A stretch of 64,000 nucleotides of DNA from Plumapathes pennacea (lineage: Eukaryota; Cnidaria; Anthozoa; Antipatharia; Myriopathidae). The notes under the pieces were generated by a model. The model made no database searches. It had not been told where the DNA came from and saw only the letters and a list, made by a program, of their open reading frames with translations. Below, one piece after another: positions 54,360 through 64,000 of the stretch (its first letter is position 1; each line of letters starts with the position of its first letter). The stretch is taken from assembly GCA_964036295.1 (NCBI GenBank), contig OZ038462.1, forward strand, positions 32,632,355 to 32,696,354, written 5' to 3'. The translations under genes and the position numbers were made by a program.

Positions 54360-54908
54360 TGTTACGGAGCAGATTTTAGGGGACTCGCTTCTGTACTCGA
54401 TGACTTCTTTATTCGTGATTCAGTGCTGAGCTCTTGAGCTTCGAGACTAACGGAGAGCTCGGGCTCCAAGTCAACACTAAATTCTACACTACAAACTACC
54501 GGTTTAAGTATGCTCAGGGAGCACGTACAGCGATACCAAACTTCCGTTTGGGTAGACAACTAAATTGGATAGCAAAACTACAATGAGATTAGACCGGAAA
54601 AGGGTGGACAGAATCTCCGCGGCATAGGTGACTACAAAGACTCCGAAGGTGTCTGTGCATCACAATGCCGTGCTAACACTTGGCAGCTTGCTCAAATCGT
54701 GCAGGCAAAGCCTACCGACAGGCACGTTCGTAGCGAGCCTGGCGTCGCTGACCTCATTTATGAACTATGCTCCCAAAGGGCTATTGTGAACCTAAGTCCG
54801 AAGGTCAAATGTGAGTCCTTCCGTTTGCAATTACAAGTTCGCTCCAGGATAGCCGAAATATTATTCTTTATAATAAACCTCCAAATTGTTTCGAATCGTC
54901 CCTTGACA
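54360..54908 (-). repeat. 5' LTR
   Basis: 549 bp, identical to 49600-50148 as read. Internal sequence next to it (minus strand gatttctggtgttaaaatcc) holds a tgg six bases in that could begin a primer-binding site; the matching tRNA was not identified. Confidence 0.92.
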
Positions 54909-55067
54909 AAAGCAATTTTAGTGTTTGAAATCAGCATTGTATTATATGATAGTGATTTTACTGTATGTGTGTATTTTACATTATTTGATATAAACAGCTA
55001 AATAATGACAAAAGACACCGTTTCTTTGTTAAATAATATATTTACACTCGGCGCCCCATAGATGGCT

Positions 55068-55626
55068 TAGATCACCAGAGTTTCACACAAATAATATTGT
55101 AGGTTTATGGTGATGAAGGCACAGTCTTCGCTGATGAGTCTGTCTTGGCTGTCGGCTTGGTGGCACAAAAGCCGTTGAGTCGATTCAATGGAGTTGACTG
55201 TCGTCCGGTAGAGTTCAAGTAACGCTCAAGTAAAGCAAACAAATGTACAAACTACCTTCTTCGGCAGGATAGTGTTGTTGTGCAGACATGTTTACGTCGA
55301 GTGACACCGTTGTCCTGAAAGTTGAAACCTGACGGCTCAAAACATTCTCGCCGGTTCTTTTGAATTCTTGACAAACAGCGGTACTAATATCCGACACATT
55401 TCTTGTGAAATTCATCTTCATTTAGCAGCCTGTCAACTTTTTCAAGTGAACGCGAGTGGTGTTCCGTTTTCATTCATGGACTGACTTGAGCGAAGTGCCG
55501 TGAAACAGACTTTCCGATTGGACGAGCGTGCGTTTTGACAGTTTTCGGGAGAATCTTGAACTTGATCATTTTCAATATAAAGTTCTTTCAGGTAATAAAA
55601 GCTTTGTTATTCTATAAAAGCAATAT
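55068..55626. other. Unassigned stretch with a possible minus-strand exon
   Basis: A minus-strand frame from 55421 (MKMNFTRNVSDIS...) reads about 56 residues to a gaag/gtagtt donor-like site near 55253. No family or partner exon is established, so it is only noted. Confidence 0.2.
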
Positions 55627-55801
55627 GACACTCGTTTCCATGTCTATGTACTCTTATATAAACACTTGGGATGTTGTGAGAACACTCGAAAAAGTTCAAA
55701 ATCACTCGCCGAAGCGGCTCGTGATTTTGAACTTTTTCTCGTGTTCTCCCAACATCCCGCGTGTTTATATAAGAGTACAAAGACATGGAAACTCGTGTTA
55801 T
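55627..55801. repeat. Foldback element
   Basis: The arms gtactcttatataaacac and gtgtttatataagagtac are exact reverse complements. The inner arms (gttcaaaatcac / gtgattttgaac) pair around gccgaagcggc. It shares the cgtgttctcccaac core with 1397-1542. Confidence 0.75.
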
Positions 55802-58163
<2,362 letters not shown>

Positions 58164-58541
58164 GAATTATTATTCTTATTCTTACTATTTGATTTTGGTG
58201 TCTTGATGGAACTTTGGATGTTCCAGGTAGTCACACATTGTTTCTTTCCAAAAAAGAGCTGGTGCATTTCCACAACACTCTTTAAATGTGTTTTTTCAAT
58301 ACAAGTAGGCTTTAACACTTTTAGTCGCCCATTCTCAAGAAAGTATTAAATGAGCCGATAATTCCAAAATCCGCGAACTTAATTCTAAACTCTACCATTG
58401 CCTCAAGCAAACCCAAATTCGACTTGCTTTTCCAAATTACGATTAATTTTTACAATTCCATCCAGTGAGCTGGCCTACACTCATCTGAGAATTCCACTGA
58501 AACTTTTACTTTAAGTGTCACTGATCTAGTTATCAATCTTG

Positions 58542-61500
58542 TCACGTACTTGTTGAATTCCCGGTGAACGGTGAGGCTTTATACGTTGGAAGATTTCCAC
58601 AGAAATTCCTAAATGACTGAGGAAGATCGCGCCTGTCAATATATCCTTCATTTAGCCACTTCAGATGGATCACACTTTTTGGAAGTTTGAGTTTCTTCAA
58701 ATGGGATACCTGTAAGACAAAATACATAACTTAGAAATTTATGTCTACATCTTTTATAACTGAAATTGTACTTGCAACAACACACCATGAAATTGCAAAG
58801 GTTGAAGCTGTGACAAGGTTGGGAAAAGTTAGTTTGGCGTATATAGTTGATACATAAACGTGTTTATTTACATCCTCCACGTGGGAGCACTGATAGAAAA
58901 CTGTGAAAACATTTCAAATTAAATATTCATTGTCAGAAAACCATTTCTTACTACGGCAGTATTAAGAAAATTAGTCACACAACCTCATCTTGTTCTATAA
59001 ATGTCACAGTCCTTTCGATTTATTGATTTTCACCGCATTGTTAAAAACACAGCGTCAACTTCGTGTCCGAGTGCATTGGCAAGTACCGCAGCCGTAACGT
59101 GCCTGTTACTATGTTGTATTATAAGCAGTCTTTCCTTTAGAGAGAGATTTCTGTCAGTAAATTGCTACGGTGGATTACGTCTTTAATCAACAACAGACAC
59201 TTTTTGCTCGCGGGGGCCTGGGGCCCACGAGAGCTTAAAAATGGAGATTTTTATTTTATTTTTTTTTCCTTTTTGTGGGTCGAGGATCAGCACACGGTGA
59301 TTGGTTCATATTATCACGTGCTGGGCGATGACGTAATTGACTTCGCTAAACAACTCGAGATGCGGCCAGTGAATTGCTCGTTATTTGTGTGTAAAAGTTA
59401 ACTGCATCCCATCCAAACTCAACACCATTTGGCTCTGTGGAATGCGCACGGATAAACTGGATTTTCGGGAACGATTTTGGCTCGCGTTCACCGCGGAAGC
59501 TTTGAGAATAGCCGTAAACAAATAGTTGATGGTACCGCTGTCGCCGATAAATATTTAGTCCCGACGAAACTTTCTGTGGCGACAAGAAATACTTTTGGGA
59601 AGATAACAGGGCGAAAGCAGAAACCAAAGCTACGGTGAGCTTTAGCCGTAAAACAATGACGCTTTCTGCTTTACTCTGTACATGACATCTGTTGCTTCAT
59701 AAAATTCTTCTGCGTATCGTACATTGCCTGTTGAAGTGTTTCTTTCATTCGATCATGTAGCCTTTGTTTCGCAATGGTCAGTGAATACCAGAAATGAAAA
59801 ATACACCGAAATAATTCTGAGGACTGAGTTTGCAGTCACAAATGGAGTGAACACACTGTGAAAAAAAGCGCAATAATATTGTAAACATCTCTCGTGTGAC
59901 ATTCCTCGCTGTCAATTTTATATTTGTTACAGAGCACGAATGCTCGAAAGCCTGATAGAAAGAAACGTATTGAGTTAATAAGAGAAAACACATAAGTAGT
60001 GAAGCGAAAACGTAAACTGCATCCATTCAAATTCAACGCCATTTGGCTCTGTGGAATGCGCACGGATAAACTGGATTTTAGGAAAAGATTTTGGCTCGCG
60101 TTCACGGCACAAGCTTTGAGAATAGCCGTAAACAAATATTTGATGGTACCGCTGTCGCCGATAAATATTTAGTCCCGACGAAACTTTCTGTGACGACACG
60201 AAATACTTTTGGGAAGATAACAGGGCGAAAACAGAAACCAAAGCTACGGTGAGCTTTAGCCGTAAAACAATGACGCTTTATGCTTTACTCTGTACATGAC
60301 ATCTGTTGCCTCATAAAATTCTTCTGCGTATCGTACATTGCCTGTTGAAGTGTTTCTTTCATTCGATCATGTAGCCTTTGTTTCGCAATGGTCAGTGAAT
60401 ACCAGAAATGAAAAATACACCGAAATAATTCTGAGGACTGAGTTTGCAGTCACAAATGGACTGAACACACTGTGAACAAAAGCGCAATAATATAGTAAAC
60501 ATCTCTCGTGTGACATTCCTCGCTTTCAATTTTATATTTGTTACAGAGCACGAATACTCGCAAGCCTGATAGAAGAAACGTATTGAGTTAACAAAATAAA
60601 ACACATAAGTAGTGAAGCGAAGGCTGGATTAATCGTGGCCCCTGATTAGAAATATGAGTCAAGGTCAAACTGTCATAATCGATTGTGCATAAAAAGATAT
60701 GTCACGCATTCTCAAGATGCAGGGTCGCTCAACCTTTAAGAAGCAAGTGTATGAGTGTTGTAATAATAATTTTTAGTTTAATCAAGGTGTCAAAAGAGCA
60801 AGGTGTCAAAAGCCAAGTTCTCTATACTGTGTGATATTTTTATGGTGAGAAATTGGAAGTCTCTCTTGGGAGTTCCGCTCTTGTCCCCTACTTTCCATTT
60901 TATATTCTGGTCTCGACCCAACTCACGCCGCGAGCTCACTGGCAAGGCCAGTCTAGTTAATTTGTAGTTTGCTTAGCCCAGTTTGACCTTCAAAAGAAGG
61001 TAAAAATGAATTGTTGAACTCGACTTAAATTGATTTTAAATTTTTTGAAAGTGCACGAGCGAAGTAGATTTAAACTTTTTGAAATAAGAGTTACCCGTTC
61101 CAGGTCCTCCTTTAGTTTTGCTGGTTTGGGAACGTCGGGCATTATGTCAGAAATGTAGCACGACTTCTGTGCAGGTATTCGAGTAGCAGTCAATCCCTAT
61201 CAGGAATAAACGAAAATTGTCAGAAATTCTCACCATCAGCTCATACCAAAATAGATTTATGCCTCAACAGGACTGTTGTCCAAAGAAGATAGGAAAAGAA
61301 GTAGATTTGTGCTGATTAACAAAGAAAGTGAGGTGACAAATAACTTACCAACTTGAAGTCGTTGAGGAAAGCCGCCGCATCTATGTTATTGTGATGCTCC
61401 ACTTTAAGCACCTCTACTTTGTTTTTCTCTTCAATATCGACCTCTTCGTCGAATTTTGTTCCTTGTTCTTCCAGGTGCATGAAATAACGGTAACCCTTTA

Positions 61501-61726
61501 GAATATTAGGAGGAGGTAAGGGTCTCTGGACTACGAGCTAGTCTATAACAAGAACTAAGGAAATCAATCAAATGATGGTGACGGTTATGAAATGACAACA
61601 CTGGTGCGGACAGCTCTCTAAATATACTTTTAGGCAGTCTCTACACAATTGGAAAACATATACCTGTCCCCAAGCCATTTGGACGATGCATATTACTGTT
61701 ACGAGAACTCGAAGAGACCTTGGAGT
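58542..61726 (-). CDS. BRICHOS-domain protein, C-terminal exons (partial gene)
   Basis: Minus-strand exons 61664-61726, 61349-61495, 61095-61196 and 58542-58709, all phase 0 with good GT/AG signals, give about 126 residues. The first contains a hydrophobic run (RVLVTVICIVQMAWG) that could be part of a type II membrane anchor. The linker is acidic (KFDEEVDIEEKNKVEV). The BRICHOS domain shows FLNDFKL with its Asp, CYISDIMPD with the first conserved Cys, and near the C-terminus FRNFCGNLPTY with the second. BRICHOS proteins are type II membrane or secreted precursors in which the domain chaperones a beta-prone partner region. Upstream exons are not resolved (61843-61921 is a phase-compatible candidate). 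The last intron holds the 59205-60957 repeats. Confidence 0.7.
59205..60957 (-). repeat. Dispersed repeat with internal 610-bp tandem duplication
   Basis: Inverse-oriented relative of 40632-41763. The unit from gtaactgcatcc-type sequence through agtagtgaagcgaa occurs twice in tandem (about 59397-60010 and 60011-60622) at about 95 percent identity. It lies in the last intron of the BRICHOS gene. Confidence 0.75.
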
Positions 61727-62499
61727 CTGGGGAAAAATAAAAATCGCGAAGAAACTAAGACTAAGGATTTAAAGCTTGAGAACACAAGACTAAGAATTGT
61801 TATTTTTTGCTTCCAGTTTACAAAGATAATCTCCATACATACCATGATGATGTTTGGTTCCAGGGTTTGGCAAAACTCAATAGCAGCTGTCCTGTGTATA
61901 ATCAACCGATTGCGCCAGCTCCTACATTGATTTTAAACTATGCCAACGACACTGCATTTATTCCCTCGTTAAATGTTTAGCATGAGGAACTGTTGTGGCT
62001 TCAGTGCCCGCGGAATCACGAAGCTGAGTGCTTTCGATTAAATTAATTCGTGACCTTGTGTCGGATGTTTCACCCTTAACCAAGTGACACGTGCGAAAAT
62101 AGATAACACATGATATGCGATGAAAACCACAGAAAGGAATATTTAAATGTCGTTACACAAACAAGGCAATGTGACTGGACGTGTTTGTTGTCTGTGCTCT
62201 TATTGATTTTCCACTTGAAACGTCGTTTGGACTGGAAGTTAAAAACATTGAACAAGAGGTCGCTTCAGTTGTATTTTCTTTGAGTCTAAAACAGAGGAAC
62301 GTGCCCTATGTAAATAAATCAACGCGTCCATTGGATCAGTTAAGATTAAGCCCCTGTCAAACTGTCGTGATATCTTGATATCGCGTGCTGAAGCGGATTT
62401 CCGCATTTCTAGGTGAGGCGAGAGAGGACAACGCAGCGAGTTTCATTAGGATAGGGAATCCGTATTCGAGTTTCGGTTAGAAACTTTAATTAGTGTTTT

Positions 62500-62790
62500 A
62501 TTGTTCCACTTGTTTAGAATGGATACAAATTTGTGCTGTGTATTTGTGCTTGTTCAAGTAAATTATTCTACTATACATGTTTAAACCTCACGGGTTTTAA
62601 ACTTTGGGGATGATAGAGGAGGACAAATTAATTGCTTCCTTGGAATTAAATCAGTTATAAGCGGTTTATACAGTAATGAGGTTCGGGTTCAAGCTCACAG
62701 TAAAGGGGATAGACCACAAGGAGCCCACGCTGGAGCATTCTAACGAAAAAAGATGATCCTAAACGACCAAAAACTCGATGAGATATATCT
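62500..62790 (+). repeat. Dispersed repeat, copy 2 (partner 39899-40150)
   Basis: Same order of blocks as copy 1 with small insertions, followed by a short (taa)n run at about 62803-62826. From 61930 to 62500 nothing is recognised. Confidence 0.6.
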
Positions 62791-62826
62791 CGTATATGAG
62801 ATATAATAATAATAATAATAATAATA

Positions 62827-63029
62827 TGAATCACGTGAATTTTTGATCATCGCAGTGAGTGAAGCAACTTAAGCAGTTGCAGTGAGCTCGGAAAAAAATC
62901 CGAGCTTCAACGGGAATCGAACCCATGACCTTCACGATACCGGTGTGATGCTCTACCACTGAGCTGTGAACTATGAGGAACTGCATGCACTCACAACTCA
63001 CTGCGATGATCAAAAACTCACGTGATTCA
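62827..63029. mobile_element. 203-bp inverted-repeat element containing a tRNA-like sequence
   Basis: The ends tgaatcacgtga and tcacgtgattca are exact reverse complements, and the arms continue (tttttgatcatcgcagtgagt / actcactgcgatgatcaaaaa) for about 35 bp. The interior is mostly a minus-strand tRNA-like sequence (62899-62973). Confidence 0.8.
62899..62973 (-). tRNA. tRNA-like (pseudo-tRNA) sequence
   Basis: Minus strand holds an A box/D arm (agctcagtggtagagc), an anticodon arm with four paired bases around ccggtat (nominal anticodon GGT, but the base before it is C, not U), and a T arm/B box (gggttcgattccc). Only the inner four acceptor pairs match, so a functional tRNA is unlikely. Both internal pol III promoter boxes are well kept. 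Confidence 0.55.
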
Positions 63030-64000
63030 TTCCTATCCGCAGTTCATATTGGGTTGTGACTAAACTGGATACTCCAAAATCAGGTTTCCGAGAGGAAACT
63101 GGGACCGAATCAAAAATTAAATTTTCGTCAGCTCGGACCGTGTTCCGAAAACTGTACGAGAGTGACGTTGATGTTTTGAAAGTGTGTTTGGCGCGCATTA
63201 GCAAGTCCGTACCTGACGTATTTCCTTTAGTTCGAATCGGCTGGCCGCGTCGCGCCGCCTGTGTTCCTTTTTACACGGACATGGAGGTCAACTCCAAATA
63301 AAACTGAAACGGCTCAAGACATAAGTCGAAACTGTAACCAGTCAACATCAGATACACACAAGAAGCATGCTGTTGTGAACGTGAAAAGGACAATATTACT
63401 GTTATTTGTAACATTTCGGCTCAGCCGGCCATTTGCTCGAGAACACAGTGGATTTGGATGAAAATAACATATATACTAGAAATACCATAATCGCAGATAC
63501 CCCTCGCTCTGCCAATTGGACTTCTACTTTGGTACTGGTCAACAAGAGCAGCCTTTGTTTTACCAAAATGTTGACTCAATCTTTTTTTCGAAGTCAAGTG
63601 GATGAAAATAACATATAACCATCCTAATACAGTAAATACGGATAAATATCTACATATTTTTAAGATACGTTGGGAATCTGATCCGTCTATAACTGTTGGC
63701 TTCTACTTCACTATTATTTCTATTTACTTATCATTCCTGTGGTGAATTTTGACAGTTCGCACCTTCGCTCGGAATGCTTAAATCTTGATTGCATGTCTTA
63801 TCGTGAATGCGTTCGTCTTCTGGAGTTAAGACTGATCAAGAAACACAGGATCGTAACACAAGCCGTTTTAATCGCCCTCCGGAACAGTTCAATTTTGTTT
63901 GAATTATATTATCTTCGGTGCCAATACTGATTCATCTGTGCCAAATCAGCCAGAACAAGCCTCTCTTCTTTAGTATTTTCTCCCCGAGCTAATTTTTTCC
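63030..64000. other. Unassigned end of window
   Basis: A plus-strand frame of 81 residues at 63056-63301 and short others have no recognisable motif. The phrase gtggat(tt)gatgaaaataacatata occurs at about 63450 and 63597. Confidence 0.3.

Larger units (their letters stand above)
49600..54908 (-). mobile_element. LTR retrotransposon, Ty3/gypsy-like, internally deleted
   Basis: Two 549-bp LTRs (49600-50148 and 54360-54908) read as identical, begin TG and end CA, and are flanked by the 4-bp duplication aaag (49596-49599, 54909-54912). The internal 4.2 kb holds gag (52769-53983) and a protease-containing ORF (51459-52766) on the minus strand, but no RT, RNase H or integrase motifs. A purine-rich tract (minus-strand acaggggggtaa at 50149-50160) adjoins the 3' LTR. 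It lies inside the right TIR of the long-TIR element. Confidence 0.9.
47834..55058. mobile_element. Long-TIR, 9-bp-TSD element (Mutator-like), split by an LTR retrotransposon
   Basis: Left TIR 47834-48236 (starting atggggcgcc) matches the reverse complement of 49348-49599 plus 54913-55058 over about 400 bp. Both ends are flanked by tagatggct (47825-47833 and 55059-55067), a 9-bp duplication. Without the inserted LTR element it is about 1.9 kb. Long TIRs and 9-bp TSDs suggest a non-autonomous Mutator-like element. The unique middle (48237-49347) encodes no recognisable transposase and contains a MITE at 48298-48521. Confidence 0.75.

Noticed and set aside
55215-55421. Possible first exon (MKMNFTRNVSDIS...) on the minus strand
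   Set aside because: A donor-like site exists, but no convincing second exon or family was found; kept only as a note in the feature list.
62899-62973. Functional tRNA-Thr
   Set aside because: Only four acceptor pairs match, the base before the anticodon is not U, and it lies inside an inverted-repeat element.
63056-63301. Plus-strand frame of 81 residues
   Set aside because: No motif or splice partner; it overlaps an equally open minus-strand frame.

Overview
The window is eukaryotic, AT-rich genomic DNA from an animal, most likely an anthozoan cnidarian and probably a stony coral. The reasons are intron-containing metazoan genes with GT/AG introns (a centrin, SCOC, MBLAC1, a carbonic-anhydrase-related protein and a BRICHOS protein), an exon-shuffled trefoil/C-type-lectin/CAP locus, and a dense load of foldback elements, Penelope-like, Ty3/gypsy-like and TTAA-targeting elements. 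The assignment is inference; no rRNA or mitochondrial marker is present to prove it.

Layout. 0-6.3 kb: a secreted modular gene built from phase 1-1 exons (trefoil, proline-rich linkers, C-type lectin, CAP, trefoil), with two dead lectin copies and a duplicated trefoil block. 7.7-11.7 kb: an eight-exon CA8-like carbonic-anhydrase-related protein whose first zinc ligand is Arg. 12.7-16.8 kb: MBLAC1 (minus) and SCOC (plus), head to head, with 71 bp between start codons. 18.1-18.3 kb: a small hydrophobic membrane protein (minus). 18.8-24.5 kb: an eight-exon centrin whose last intron carries five tandem acceptor-like copies. 24.5-31 kb: mostly repeats, with a Helitron-type fragment, a Penelope-like RT fragment and a 465-bp direct duplication. 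31.7-39.6 kb: a dead SAP-SWIM-YqaJ gene split by an insertion that contains an apparently complete 5.69-kb TTAA-flanked transposon (33232-38918) with an intact two-exon, 984-residue DDD transposase. 39.8-47.5 kb: dispersed repeats, minisatellites and a poly(C) tract. 47.8-55.1 kb: a long-TIR, 9-bp-TSD element whose right TIR is split by an LTR retrotransposon with identical LTRs, gag and protease but no recognisable RT or integrase. 57.9-64 kb: a palindromic AAT/ATT microsatellite, a BRICHOS gene (minus) with a large repeat block in one intron, and a tRNA-like sequence inside a short inverted-repeat element.

Host genes look intact and spliceable, and share no single pathway: centrin belongs to centrioles and basal bodies, SCOC to Golgi/autophagy traffic, MBLAC1 to metallo-beta-lactamase-fold nucleases, and the trefoil/lectin/CAP and BRICHOS products to the secretory route. 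The most unusual content is the transposon layering in 31.7-55.1 kb. All exon boundaries below were read by eye from splice signals and phase, without transcript data.
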